A DNA stretch of 64,000 nt from Pelagomonas calceolata (Eukaryota > Sar > Pelagophyceae > Pelagomonadales > Pelagomonadaceae), in assembly GCA_918797485.1 (NCBI GenBank), contig CAKKNE010000002.1, positions 5,484,501-5,548,500 on the forward strand, read 5' to 3'. The notes below the pieces were generated by a model. It was not told the origin of the DNA and searched no databases. It worked only from the letters and a program-made list of their open reading frames with translations. Shown here one piece after another: positions 1 through 9,075 of this stretch (position 1 is its first letter; each line of letters opens with the position of its first letter). A program made the translations under genes and the position numbers.

Positions 1-1617
1 GTCTCCACCTTACTTTCCAAGGGCGCGGCGCCGGATTCAAGAAATGCGGCCGGCGAGACGCCGCGCGACGTGGCACATGCGGCCGCTGCTAAACGGACGG
101 CGTCGTCGAACGCTTTGAGTATCGTGGAAAAATTAATGAAGGCGGCGACGCCGAAGAAAGTAGAAGGGCGCGCGCGGCCGACGTGGACCGACGCGTGGTT
201 CGCGGTCCGCGACGCGCCCGACGAGGAAGCTCGAGCCGTGTTGGTCGAGTGCCTCGGAATGGACGGTAATTTGGAGAGGGGCTACGCGGCGGAGACGGTG
301 CGGCCGGCGTTATCGGTGGAGGACAAGCGGAACATGAAGCTCATGCAGGACCGCGCGACGGCCACAACGAGGGCGCGGCACCTCGCCGCGCGCCTCGCCA
401 AAAGGTTGGAGGAGCCTGATAGGGACGCTATTCAATTGAAAGCTGCGCTCAAACTCCAGCGCGCTTATAGGGCAAGGCACCGTCTCAAAAACGACGCCGC
501 GGCGTCACAAAGAGCCCGGTCCCACTGGGCGACGGCGGCGCGGAAGAGCAAGGCCCTGACGGGCGACGCCGCGGCGCGTAAAATGAGAGACGGGAGAGAA
601 GCGCTTGTGAATCGAAGGCGCCTCGGCCAAAGGGAATGGTACGACTTCTGCGGCGCGACGGTCGGGTTCACGCTGGCGCACCTCGCGGCAGCTAGGGACA
701 AGCCGTTATGTTTGGCGTTGTTGGTGAAGGCCGGGGCCGATCCCGACGGCCCGGCCATCGCGGCAATTCAAAAACGCGACGAGGTCACGCCGCGGACGCT
801 CGCGCGGGACGCAAATTCAAGGCGCTGCCTCGCTGTTTTAGGTGAAAGCTTAGATGTGCCTCCCCCGCCGCCGCACCCGAACCGGTGCCCCCATTTGGGG
901 GGAGCGACGATGCGTTCTGTATTAGGACCGCCGCCCCAGTTTAGGAAAGCGGCGCCGAGGGATGTGTGGTACCGGACCTTCGACGACGTGCGGGACTCTC
1001 CGGACGAACAGGCGGCCCAAGCCATTGAAGCTTTTGCGAAGAATGCATCGGGCCGCTGGGGCCTCGACGCGCGGCGCTTGGACGGCTACGGGCCCGACGC
1101 GGCTCGTACGTTGGCGCACGCCGCCGCAGCTAGAGGCAAAGTTCGAACAATCGCCGCGCTGCGCGACGCCGGCGCGAATCTTGAGCTGCGGGACGTTAAT
1201 GGATTCACGTGCTTCGATTTGCTGGCGCGCGCGGCCGCGACAACCGCGGACTTCCACAGCGTCGCGGCCGCCGTCGGCATCCAAATACCGGAGGTGGCGC
1301 CGCCGCCTCAAAAGCGCGACCCGCGGCTCGCCAAGGACCGGTGCTGGCAGGCGTTGGTGGATGCGCTGCGCGACCCCGAGCGGAAGGAGGCCGCGTGCCT
1401 GCCTTTGGCTCATGCTCTCGCGGGCTACGGCGGCGCGGACGCCTTCGGCCGGACGGCGTGGCACCGCCCGCACGGCGACTCGCGCACGGTGGTAGCTCTG
1501 GCCTCGGGGCGCGGGTTCCGGAAGGTCATGGGCATGCTTGGGCGGACTGGCGTCGCAGCCCGCGACACTGGGGAGCTCGGCGTGCCAGGCGCGGGGGGGC
1601 TCGTGGCGGCGCGATAA
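1..1617 (+). CDS. Ankyrin-repeat protein, 5' end outside window
   Basis: The frame is open from base 1, so the start codon lies upstream; the first residues (LLSKGAAPDSRNAAGETP) already look like the end of an ankyrin repeat. Further ankyrin-like helices are encoded near bases 655-760 (LAHLAAARDKPLCLALLVKAG) and 1095-1210 (LAHAAAARGKVRTIAALRDAG). An IQ-like basic helix (LKLQRAYRARHRLK) lies near 445-490. A second, weaker unit of the type W...vRD.pDE.A recurs about three times (near 180, 965 and 1340). Probably a cytosolic scaffold that binds other proteins, possibly calmodulin through the IQ-like helix; no catalytic domain is visible. Family call is fair, partners unknown. Confidence 0.75.
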   Translation, partial: VSTLLSKGAAPDSRNAAGETPRDVAHAAAAKRTASSNALSIVEKLMKAATPKKVEGRARPTWTDAWFAVRDAPDEEARAVLVECLGMDGNLERGYAAETVRPALSVEDKRNMKLMQDRATATTRARHLAARLAKRLEEPDRDAIQLKAALKLQRAYRARHRLKNDAAASQRARSHWATAARKSKALTGDAAARKMRDGREALVNRRRLGQREWYDFCGATVGFTLAHLAAARDKPLCLALLVKAGADPDGPAIAAIQKRDEVTPRTLARDANSRRCLAVLGESLDVPPPPPHPNRCPHLGGATMRSVLGPPPQFRKAAPRDVWYRTFDDVRDSPDEQAAQAIEAFAKNASGRWGLDARRLDGYGPDAARTLAHAAAARGKVRTIAALRDAGANLELRDVNGFTCFDLLARAAATTADFHSVAAAVGIQIPEVAPPPQKRDPRLAKDRCWQALVDALRDPERKEAACLPLAHALAGYGGADAFGRTAWHRPHGDSRTVVALASGRGFRKVMGMLGRTGVAARDTGELGVPGAGGLVAAR

Positions 1618-1738
1618 GGTTTCGTTTTTGTACTAGTGCGTGAATGGACCGCCGTTGTAGACACCCTCTGCGGATATTATTTATACGAGGCTATGAAAAA
1701 TGTACTAGTAGGCGAGCGCTGAGACGCGCGCCACAAGA

Positions 1739-2575
1739 TCAGAGCTCCATGAACTCGGGCTTGCCGCCGCGCCGCCTCAACTTCTTGCGCCGCTCGCGGT
1801 CCGCCTTGCGCGCCCACATCTTGCAGGGGTGGGACTCCGCGTTGCCCTCGACGGCGCAGAAGCTGTCGTGCATTTTCGTCACTTCGTCCCTGTTGCCGGC
1901 GTCACGAATGCGCGGCATCGGCAATGGATTGCCGGCCTCCAGCGCTGCGCGGCGCTCCGCGATCTCGACGCAGAGCGGCGTCTCTGCTTTTTCGGAATCG
2001 CACCAGAAGTCGTGCATCGCCTCCATCTCGGCCTGGACCTCGGGGTCCGGCGGTGGTACCTCCTTCGGTACCCCCCTCGGCGGCGGCGGCCCTCTCGCCC
2101 GGGGCGGCGGCATCCGCGGTTTCTTCCATTGGGGCGGCGGCGGCGGCTTTTTGGCCGCGGCGCCGGGCGGCGGCACGGGCGGTTTCTTCGCGCCGCCCGG
2201 CGGCGGCATCGGGGGCTTCTTCGCGGCCCCGGGCGGCGGCCGTGGCGGGGGCGGTTTGTCTCCCTTTGGCGGCGGCATGGGCGGTTTCTTGCCGGCGGCC
2301 GGTGGCACGGGCGGCTTTTTCGGGGGCGGCGGCGGGCGCGGCGGGCGCTCCTTTTTGGTGGGCGCGTCCTTTTTGGCGTCGCCTTTGGGCGGCGGCGGTG
2401 GCGCCCGCGGCGGCAGCTTCGCATCCTTGGACGCGGCGTCGGCGCCGGGCGACGGCGGCGCCTCTTTTTTGGCAGCAGCGGGGTCCTCCTTCTGGCCGTC
2501 GCCGGACAACCAGCTCCCCCAGGAGCCCGCGGCGGCGGACGTGCACAGCAATGCCACGAGCATGCGGCGAAGCAT
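1739..2575 (-). CDS. Secreted proline-rich protein with paired Cys motifs
   Basis: The 278-residue product starts with a signal peptide (MLRRMLVALLCTSAAAGSWG). Residues about 25-175 are dominated by Pro, Lys, Ala and Gly (repeated PPPPK and GKKPP blocks), which suggests an extended extracellular or wall-associated stalk. The C-terminal quarter holds two copies of a short unit, MHDFWCDSE...PLC and MHDSFCAVE...HPC, each with two cysteines, followed by a very basic end. I do not recognise a family. It is transcribed away from the BIN4-like gene, with which it shares a promoter region of 366 bp. Function unknown. Confidence 0.65.
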   Translation of the reverse strand: MLRRMLVALLCTSAAAGSWGSWLSGDGQKEDPAAAKKEAPPSPGADAASKDAKLPPRAPPPPPKGDAKKDAPTKKERPPRPPPPPKKPPVPPAAGKKPPMPPPKGDKPPPPRPPPGAAKKPPMPPPGGAKKPPVPPPGAAAKKPPPPPQWKKPRMPPPRARGPPPPRGVPKEVPPPDPEVQAEMEAMHDFWCDSEKAETPLCVEIAERRAALEAGNPLPMPRIRDAGNRDEVTKMHDSFCAVEGNAESHPCKMWARKADRERRKKLRRRGGKPEFMEL

Positions 2576-2698
2576 GGTGGCTAGTTCGGTTTCAGACGAG
2601 GGCAGCGATTTCAGCCGCGAACCTGCAACTGAGCCGCTCTGAGGCTCACCGCCTCAAGCTCGCGATTTTCGGCCGCGTGTCGAATTATATAAATCGAT

Positions 2699-2721
2699 CT
2701 AGCGGCCTTAAAGACACTAGT
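2699..2721. promoter_or_regulatory. CTAG...CTAG promoter element in a divergent promoter
   Basis: The site reads CTAGCGGCCTTAAAGACAC followed by TAGT, with CTAG at both ends. It sits in the 366 bp between the secreted proline-rich gene (start at 2575) and the BIN4-like gene (start at 2942). A TATA-like stretch (ATTATATAAATC, near 2683-2694) lies immediately next to it. Nothing else is evident in this spacer. Confidence 0.55.
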
Positions 2722-2941
2722 CCGGCACTCGAGCTGCAGCTGCTCTGCCGCTTTTTGCTCGCGCTGCGTGCAGCGTTAGGACCTACGTAGAGCCACGGCT
2801 CTCCCTTGACGCCATCGCTGCGCAGCGGTGCACCCTGTGCCTTTTGATTTAAGGTGTAGCACAAGCAATCCAGCCCCAATCTCAGCCGCGCGCGCCGGGC
2901 CCAAGGCGGCCGCAAAAAACACCAGATCTCTGTCAGCAGCG

Positions 2942-4009
2942 ATGAACAACGCCCGCGCCCCCTCCGGTTCATTAATAGCCTGCGATTCCAATGATGTCGT
3001 GAAAACCGCGAAGAACCAAAGAAAAAACAGAGTACTGGTCCAGCTGCCCGGTTTGTTGTCTCCACTAAGTGCGGGCGCGATCGGCACGCTGAAAAACATA
3101 GACGGAGAAACGCCGTCACTATCGTTAGATCTGCCCGACGGCTCGTCCCTCGAACTCACGGGACGGCGCCAGACCTCGTCAAGGGCGTTTATGAGTCTAA
3201 AAATGGGCGACGACGTGTTAGGTGTCAAAGATGTGTTTGAAACATTAATAGTCTTCGACTGCGACCAGGACTTGACAGATGCGCAAGCGGGAGACGCTTC
3301 TGCATTGAAAGGGCCCCCCGACTTCGAGTATGGTCTCTCAGCCGTCGCGGCGGCGGGCAAGGCCGCGAAGGCGCCTTCGCGGCGGTCTGGTGTCGTCTGC
3401 GATTCCAGTGGAGACGAAGAGGATGATGACGACCTGGACATTTTGGAGACGGAGCCGGGAAGTCGGCGGAGTTCCGGAAGGGCAAGGAAGCAGGTCAGTT
3501 ATAATGTCGGTAATGATGACGACGACGAGGAGGAGGAGGACGACGATGATGGAGGTGATTTTGATTTGGATGACGAGGTCCCTCTGAGTCCACCGCCCAA
3601 ACCCAAACGGAAAAAACGGGAGGAGGAGTTCGATCTCGACGACGAGGTTCCAATTAGTCCACCTAAGCCCAAGCCGAAGCCGCGGGCGCGCAAGGTCTCT
3701 GAACCAAAGCCCAAGGCCAAGCCGAAAAAGCGCGCTTCTTCGGACGACGACGTCGTGGAGCTCTCGTCCGACGACGACAAGCCAGCGCCGAAGAAACGCA
3801 AATCCAAAGCCGACTCCGACTCGGACAACGACTTCGAGGCCGACTCGCAGTCGCCCGTCAAGCCGCGGTCGTCGTCGTCGCGGGCGCGGAAGAAGGTGGG
3901 GTCGTACGCTATCGACGACGACGACGACGACGACGACGAGCCCGCGGCGGCCGAGGAGGACTCGGACGCGCCGATGGAGGACGACGACGACGACTTTGAA
4001 TTCGAGTAA
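2942..4009 (+). CDS. BIN4-like acidic/basic nuclear protein
   Basis: Residues about 25-115 of the 355-residue product (VLVQLPGLLSPLSAGAIGTL ... LSLDLPDG ... VKDVFETLIVFD) resemble by eye the conserved domain of BIN4, the accessory DNA-binding subunit of the plant topoisomerase VI complex that works in endoreduplication. The rest is charged: long Asp/Glu runs alternate with Lys/Pro blocks, and a unit FDLDDEVPxSPPKPK is repeated twice. Such tails suit DNA or histone binding in the nucleus. I chose the ATG at 2942 because the longer frame starts in Arg/Pro-rich sequence without domain character. The acidic nuclear nature is clear; the BIN4 assignment is moderate. Confidence 0.55.
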   Translation: MNNARAPSGSLIACDSNDVVKTAKNQRKNRVLVQLPGLLSPLSAGAIGTLKNIDGETPSLSLDLPDGSSLELTGRRQTSSRAFMSLKMGDDVLGVKDVFETLIVFDCDQDLTDAQAGDASALKGPPDFEYGLSAVAAAGKAAKAPSRRSGVVCDSSGDEEDDDDLDILETEPGSRRSSGRARKQVSYNVGNDDDDEEEEDDDDGGDFDLDDEVPLSPPPKPKRKKREEEFDLDDEVPISPPKPKPKPRARKVSEPKPKAKPKKRASSDDDVVELSSDDDKPAPKKRKSKADSDSDNDFEADSQSPVKPRSSSSRARKKVGSYAIDDDDDDDDEPAAAEEDSDAPMEDDDDDFEFE

Positions 4010-4056
4010 GGTTGTTCTCGTAGCTCTTGACCCTTCGCGCGCGTTTTTTCCAGCTT

Positions 4057-4070
4057 GCTAGTGTCTCACC
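4057..4070. promoter_or_regulatory. Half CTAG element upstream of the TenA gene
   Basis: GCTAGTGTCTCACC is the reverse form of the right half of the promoter element and lacks a clear second CTAG. It lies 260 bp before the TenA start codon, in the 320 bp gap after the BIN4-like gene. The same gap has two GCATCGAT sites (4208 and 4265) and a GCAGC-rich stretch. Confidence 0.4.
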
Positions 4071-4329
4071 TGAGCACAGCCGCTAAGCTTGGCAGCAGCT
4101 CGCGTTTGGCAGCTACGCCACTTACAGATTGCGCCGAGCCGTGTGATTGCAGGGAGTCGTAAAGCGAACCCCACGCTCCGAGGTGCATCGCTTTTTTGCA
4201 TCTTAGTGCATCGATTTGATTGCTGCAGCAACTCTGCCACCTTGTTGCTGCAACTCTACGCGGAGCATCGATCTGCATTCTGCTCGCTGCAATCGCACAG
4301 ATAATCGTCCTAGCTGCTGTACACCAACG

Positions 4330-5064
4330 ATGGATGCAATGCCGCACACCAGCGCCATGTGGGCGGCCGCCGACGCCAGCGTGCGCGCGTCGGCGAAGCA
4401 TCCGTTTCTGCTAGCGATGCTCGACGGCACGCTGGCGCCGGTCAAGTTCGAGTACTACATCCGCCAGGACTCGAAGTATTTGCTCGACTTCGGGCTCGCG
4501 CTGCGGCGGCTCGCGGCCCTGGCGGGCGACGAGGAGGAGGCACTGGCTCTGAACAATTTCGCCGACGGCGCCGATATTGCCGAGCGGAGCCTCCACGCGT
4601 CGTTCTTCGCGGCCTGGGGCTTGGGCGAAGACGCCCTCGCGAAGGATGAACAAGCTCCAACGACTCTAGCGTACACGTCGTTTTTGTTGAGATGCGTCGC
4701 CGACGGGTATCGCGAGGGGCTGGCCGCGCTGCTGCCGTGCTTTTGGGTATACCACGACGTTGGCGTCAAGATGCTCGAGTTGCGCGCCACGACGTACCGC
4801 GACGCGACGCGGGCGCCGCAGCTCGACGCGTGGATCGACATGTACGGCGGCGACGCCTTCGCCGACGCCGTCAAGCGCTACCGCGCGCTCGTAGAACGCG
4901 CGGCGGCGGGTGCGGACGAGGCGACGCGCGCGCGCATGACCTACAACTTCCGCCGCGCGTGCGACCTCGAGTGGATGTTCTGGAAGGCGGCGCTCGACGA
5001 GACGCGATGGCCGACCTACGTCTCTGCGGTGCCGATGGTGAGCATGGATAGCATGGACGTGTAG
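4330..5064 (+). CDS. TenA/THI-4 family protein (aminopyrimidine aminohydrolase)
   Basis: TenA enzymes hydrolyse thiamine breakdown products (4-amino-5-aminomethyl-2-methylpyrimidine to the hydroxymethyl form) or thiamine itself, so the vitamin's pyrimidine is salvaged. The 244-residue product has normal family length and the all-helical pattern: HPFLLAMLDGTLAPVKFEYYIRQD at the start, LLPCFWVYHDVG in the middle with the conserved Cys, and RACDLEWMFWKAAL near the end with the conserved Glu. The ATG at 4330 begins the TenA homology; the upstream in-frame extension is low-complexity leader sequence. Probably cytosolic, as no clear targeting peptide is seen. No TPP riboswitch was recognised nearby. 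Confidence 0.88.
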   Translation: MDAMPHTSAMWAAADASVRASAKHPFLLAMLDGTLAPVKFEYYIRQDSKYLLDFGLALRRLAALAGDEEEALALNNFADGADIAERSLHASFFAAWGLGEDALAKDEQAPTTLAYTSFLLRCVADGYREGLAALLPCFWVYHDVGVKMLELRATTYRDATRAPQLDAWIDMYGGDAFADAVKRYRALVERAAAGADEATRARMTYNFRRACDLEWMFWKAALDETRWPTYVSAVPMVSMDSMDV

Positions 5065-5142
5065 TCTCTAGCCTATAAGTGATCCTGATTGTATTTAACT
5101 GGACCTTAGAAGTGACCTTAGGGTACCCCGCGCGAGGCGCCC

Positions 5143-6666
5143 TCACCGCGTCTTCTCCCAGTCCTGAGGCTGAGGCTGAGGCTCTTCGTCCGAGTCGGAC
5201 TCGTCGTCCTCCTCGCCGCCGCCGATCCAGCTGCGGCAGCGGTCGGCCGCCGTGTTCGCCGTGAGGGTCGAGAGCCACTTGATGGAGGGCCGGGGGCAAC
5301 TCTTGCTGGTGACGGGGCCCGAGAGCATGCGGTAGACCGTCGCGGCGCCGGCGGCCCGCAGTTTGTCGTGCGCCGACAGGTAGCGCGAGAAGTAGCAGAG
5401 CGAGTGTTCCATGTCCACAGCCGTAAGGGGCCTGCGCCGGCCGTCCTTGACCTGGTACGGGAACGCGAGGCCGAGCTTGGCGAATTCGGCGTCAGCGTTC
5501 TTGGCGAGCCAGGCGATGCGCGCGACGACCTCCTCGTCGTCTAGCCGCTTCGCCTTCCAGAGCGCGAGGACCATGTTCTTGGGGCCCGGACCGAAGGAGC
5601 AGAACTCTTCCATGCTCGACACGTCGAGCCGCGGCGCGAATTTCGTGAAATCACTCTTGCAGACGCCGTAGGCGAACGTCAGGAGGCCCTGGCCGCCGAC
5701 GAACTGCCCCGCGCCGGAGAGCAGTTGGACGGCCGCGCACGCCTCCTTCCAGGTCTCGGACGCGGCGAGCTCGGCGACGACGCTGTCGATCTGCTTGAGG
5801 CGCTGGTCGTAGTAGGAATCCACGAGGCGCCTGCCCTGGACCTGGTAGCTCGCTGAGAAGAATGGGCCCGGTTCGTTGCGCATGATTGGCTTTGCGAATC
5901 GGATGAAGTTCTTGACCTCCTCACGGTTGGCCGGGAGGTTGAGGCCCTTCATTTGACCCTTGGACATGCGGAACCAGTCCCCGGGCGTCTGTTCCGTCCA
6001 GCGGCGGAGGAAGTCTACTCGCCAGCCGTCCATCTCCGCGACGCACATGGAGAGAGCCGCCGCGATGCCCTCGGGCGACTCGAGCGTGAGGCCCAGGTGC
6101 TCGATCTTGGCCCGCACGAAGTCCCCCGTCACGCGGTCTCCCGAGTCCAGATAGCGGCCGACGTTGCCCCACTTGGCCACCTCCATGAGTTTCTTCCCAA
6201 AACCCCAGCCTCCTTGGCCCTCCGTCGGCAACTCCGCGGGCGGCAGCTCCACGCCGCTGCCGACGACGCGTTCTCGCGGATACATGCGGCGGCGCTGCGT
6301 CGCCCGGAACCAGAGGAACTCGTAGTAGAGCTTGGCGACGCGCTTGTCCCGCGGGGCGCCACATTCTGCGCTCGTCGGCCCGCTGCCGCCGGATCTCTTC
6401 TGCTTCTTGCGCACGGGCGTGCCGGCCGGCGCGTCGTCGTCGTACGAGTCGTCGTCGCTGCTGCTCTCGTCTTCCATCGGCTGCTCGCGGAGCAACAGGC
6501 GCTCCGGTATTTGCGTCTCTTCGCCGTCGTCGAAGCTCACGTTCCACGTCGTCTCGCCGAGGCGCTTGTCCAGCGTGCCCCTGGCAGGTCCAGCCTTGTA
6601 CTGCACCCAGGCAACGTCTCCATTCTTCCAGACCTTCGCAGCGACGCGGCGGCTCCTGCTGCTCAT
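5143..6666 (-). CDS. Possible HhH-type DNA-base-modification protein with Tudor/chromo-like N-terminus
   Basis: The 507-residue product has two parts. Residues about 5-55 (VWKNGDVAWVQYKAG ... WNVSFDDGEETQIPERLLL) look like a Tudor/chromo-barrel reader. After an acidic linker and a KKQKR nuclear signal, residues about 100-440 follow the pattern I associate with the helical domain of phage 5-hmdU DNA kinases and alpha-glutamyl/putrescinyl-thymine pyrophosphorylases, relatives of helix-hairpin-helix DNA glycosylases: LYYEFLWFRATQRRR, then WGNVGRYLDSGDRVT, then LLSGAGQFVGGQGLLTFAYG, then FCSFGPGPKNMVLAL. The protein would act on chromatin DNA. The family match is by eye only, so function is inference. 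It shares a short promoter with the SDR gene. Confidence 0.45.
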   Translation of the reverse strand: MSSRSRRVAAKVWKNGDVAWVQYKAGPARGTLDKRLGETTWNVSFDDGEETQIPERLLLREQPMEDESSSDDDSYDDDAPAGTPVRKKQKRSGGSGPTSAECGAPRDKRVAKLYYEFLWFRATQRRRMYPRERVVGSGVELPPAELPTEGQGGWGFGKKLMEVAKWGNVGRYLDSGDRVTGDFVRAKIEHLGLTLESPEGIAAALSMCVAEMDGWRVDFLRRWTEQTPGDWFRMSKGQMKGLNLPANREEVKNFIRFAKPIMRNEPGPFFSASYQVQGRRLVDSYYDQRLKQIDSVVAELAASETWKEACAAVQLLSGAGQFVGGQGLLTFAYGVCKSDFTKFAPRLDVSSMEEFCSFGPGPKNMVLALWKAKRLDDEEVVARIAWLAKNADAEFAKLGLAFPYQVKDGRRRPLTAVDMEHSLCYFSRYLSAHDKLRAAGAATVYRMLSGPVTSKSCPRPSIKWLSTLTANTAADRCRSWIGGGEEDDESDSDEEPQPQPQDWEKTR

Positions 6667-6742
6667 GATGAGATGCAATCGCTTGCAGATTAGGCAAGTA
6701 GGCAACACAGGGGCAGCTTTTTTTTGGGAGAGCCCGAAGCCT

Positions 6743-6765
6743 GCTAGCGCATGTAAGACACTAGC
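6743..6765. promoter_or_regulatory. CTAG...CTAG promoter element between divergent genes
   Basis: GCTAGCGCATG followed by TAAGACACTAGC is one of the best copies in the window. It lies 77 bp from the start of the leftward modification-like gene and 130 bp from the rightward SDR gene. The spacer also has GCATCGAT sites at 6841 and 6868. Confidence 0.6.
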
Positions 6766-6894
6766 AAGCCTTACAGCTTGGCAAGTGGTGCAGCTTGCCT
6801 TGCTTGCAACTAATCGCGTCTAGAACACTCGCGCTGCAGCGCATCGATCACCGACAGCCGTGCGGAGCATCGATTTTGCAAAGCAACACCTAGG

Positions 6895-7755
6895 ATGCGC
6901 CTGCTGACCCTGCTCCTCGCCACCACGATGGCCACGATGGCCGCAGCTCTCCGCAAGGTCCTCGTCACGGGCGCCAACAAGGGCATCGGGAAAAGAATAG
7001 CGACACGAATTCTCACCGACGTCGAGGACAGCTTCGTTTATTTGGGCGCGCGAGACGCGGGCCGCGGCGCCGACGCCGTGGCCGACATATTAGCGGAGTA
7101 TCCGCAAGCCGAGGGCCGCCTCGAGCTCCTGGAGCTCGACACGGAGTCGGACGCCTCCGTACAAGCGGCGGCGGCGAAGGTCGATTCCTTGTGGGGCCTC
7201 TGCAATAATGCCGGCGTCGGGTTTGGTAGAACCATCGCGGACACGCTCTCCCCCAATTACTACGGTAGTAAACGCGTCTGCCAGGCGTTCCTGCCCAAGG
7301 TCGAGAGCCGGATCTGCAACATCGGCTCGGCGTCGGCGCCGAACTTCGTCAGCGGCCTCGGCGACGCATCCCTCAAGGCCTTCTTCACGTCGTCGGACAC
7401 GTCCCTCGAGGACCTGGAGAAGAAGCTTGATGAGTATTCCGCCGCGCCGGATTACGAGGGCGTCGCCTACGGCCTCTCGAAGGCGTCTTTGCATGTCCTG
7501 ACGATGCAGCTCCAGAAGGCGCACCCCTCGTTGTTCATCAACACGTGCTCGCCGGGCTACGTCCTCACCGATTTAACAGCTGGCATGGGCGCCTCGAAGA
7601 CGCCGGAGCAGTCGAACTGCCACGTCGCGCCGCTCCACATCTTGTTCGGCGACGACGTCGCCCACGGCTGGTACTACGGGAGTGATGCGGTCCGGTCGCC
7701 GCTCGACGTCTACCGCGGGCCCGGCGACGCGCCGTACGAGAGCGATACTTGGTAA
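6895..7755 (+). CDS. Short-chain dehydrogenase/reductase, carbonyl-reductase type
   Basis: An NAD(P)(H)-dependent oxidoreductase of the classical SDR family. Visible parts: the cofactor-binding TGANKGIG at residues 25-32, NNAG at 104-107, a Ser-containing NIGSASA at 142-148, and the catalytic YGLSK with Tyr192 and Lys196; SPGYVLTDL follows, typical of carbonyl reductases. Length (286) is normal. The first 19 residues (MRLLTLLLATTMATMAAAL) are hydrophobic and may direct the enzyme to the ER or plastid route, unless translation starts at Met12 or Met15. The long insertion between Ser and Tyr matches CBR1-like enzymes. Substrate unknown, probably a small carbonyl compound or quinone. Confidence 0.88.
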   Translation: MRLLTLLLATTMATMAAALRKVLVTGANKGIGKRIATRILTDVEDSFVYLGARDAGRGADAVADILAEYPQAEGRLELLELDTESDASVQAAAAKVDSLWGLCNNAGVGFGRTIADTLSPNYYGSKRVCQAFLPKVESRICNIGSASAPNFVSGLGDASLKAFFTSSDTSLEDLEKKLDEYSAAPDYEGVAYGLSKASLHVLTMQLQKAHPSLFINTCSPGYVLTDLTAGMGASKTPEQSNCHVAPLHILFGDDVAHGWYYGSDAVRSPLDVYRGPGDAPYESDTW

Positions 7756-7766
7756 CACATCACAAT

Positions 7767-8732
7767 TTACGTAGGAAGCCGCCGCTGTGCTGCGAGTTGG
7801 CAGTAGCGCGAGGCGACCGAGTCCTTGAAGTGCCGCCGCGCGAGCGCCTGCGCGAGGTCCGGGGACTCGCGGAGGACCGCGGCGCGGGCCGCACTACATG
7901 TGCGCAGTGCGGCCGGGTCCGGCGCGGCGGCGCCGTACTCGGCGACCTGGCGCTCGTGCCGTGTGACGGCGGCCGCGTAGAGCGCCGCGTCGCGGGGCGC
8001 GCGCGCCTCGACGGCCCGCCGGAGCCACGAAGGGATGGCTCGGCCGCGAGGGGTCTCGCGCGCGCGCGCCGTCGGCAGGAGGCACGCGGCCTCAGGCGGC
8101 CAGCCGAGCGCCGCCGCGAAGAGCGCGAGGGACACGTTCATGGCTTCCGTGAGACCCACGACAAAGGGCGCGAGCGCGTCTTCCGGTGGCCCTGTGCCGA
8201 GGACGTCCTCGTACTCGCGGAGCCCTGTGCCCTTCGTCTGGTCGGTGAAGCGCGCGTCGTAGGCGTCCAGCAGTTCCGCGAATGCCGCGGGCGTCGAGGC
8301 CGCCGGGTCCTGGAGCAGGGCACGCGCCTTCGCGAGCAGCGTCGGGTTCCTAACGAAGGGCGGGCGGAAGAAGTAGGAGATGAGCGAGAGGGTGCGGTCG
8401 GCGGGATCGCGCAGCATCACAAAAAGCTTGGAACAGTTCGCGGCTCGAAACGGCGCCGACCCGTGGAGCGCGTACGCGCGGGCCGTGCCGTGCCGCCAGG
8501 GCGGGAACGCGCCCTTGAGGCGCGCGTCGGCGCGGCCGCAGCGCTCCGGGAAGACGCCTCGCCGCTGCGCGCATTCGAAGAAGCCCGCGGCCGTCGTCGA
8601 GCCCACCTTGTGCAGCTTGAGGAAGATCGGCGGTGCGTCGCCGCGCGCCGCGCCGGCGGCCGGCCGCTCGCTGAGGCAGACACCGACTGCGAAAGCTATC
8701 AGTGCCTGGCGGCTCGATGCGCTGCCTTGCAT
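7767..8732 (-). CDS. Sulfotransferase-like type II membrane protein
   Basis: The 321-residue product has an N-terminal hydrophobic anchor (residues about 8-20) and then the two PAPS-contacting regions of Golgi sulfotransferases: the 5'-phosphosulfate loop LKLHKVGSTT (39-47) and the 3'-phosphate segment FVMLRDPADRTLSLISYFF (104-122) with Arg108 and Ser116. It would transfer sulfate from PAPS to a glycan or protein in the Golgi lumen. Its stop codon lies only 11 bp from that of the convergent SDR gene, so the transcripts must overlap. A GCAATCGATTTG motif sits 7 bp before the start codon. The acceptor cannot be told. Confidence 0.75.
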   Translation of the reverse strand: MQGSASSRQALIAFAVGVCLSERPAAGAARGDAPPIFLKLHKVGSTTAAGFFECAQRRGVFPERCGRADARLKGAFPPWRHGTARAYALHGSAPFRAANCSKLFVMLRDPADRTLSLISYFFRPPFVRNPTLLAKARALLQDPAASTPAAFAELLDAYDARFTDQTKGTGLREYEDVLGTGPPEDALAPFVVGLTEAMNVSLALFAAALGWPPEAACLLPTARARETPRGRAIPSWLRRAVEARAPRDAALYAAAVTRHERQVAEYGAAAPDPAALRTCSAARAAVLRESPDLAQALARRHFKDSVASRYCQLAAQRRLPT

Positions 8733-9075
8733 GTTGATGCAATCGATTTGAAAAGGCGACAGGGCAGCCCTCCCTCACTGTGGTCGTTGCGGATCCATGT
8801 GCATGGCGTCGTGGGCAGCACACACTTTGGACCCTGGAATCTGAAAATTAATAGCAACCATGCTAGCGTGCGGGCTGCCGCTTTCAGCGAAGCTGTGACG
8901 AGTCGGGACGCCTGCGAGTCGCTGAACCAGCGATCCATGTCACCACAAAACCCGTCCTAACCTACTAGTCGGCGACGCTCACCAAAACAAGCAGCTAAAA
9001 TCGCCGCGCGCAAGCCCACAGCTGCGCCGCAACAGCCAAACACTCGTCCGCAACAGCCAAACAGTCGTCGCAACC
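8733..9075. other. Divergent promoter region with a 21-bp tandem repeat
   Basis: This gap separates the sulfotransferase and RPS20 start codons. Two nearly identical 21-bp units beginning CGCAACAGCC occupy 9028-9048 and 9049-9069, just before the RPS20 ATG, differing at one base; they are probably in its 5' UTR. Only fragments of the CTAG element are seen (GCTAGCG at 8862; CTACTAGT near 8962), not a full copy. Confidence 0.5.
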
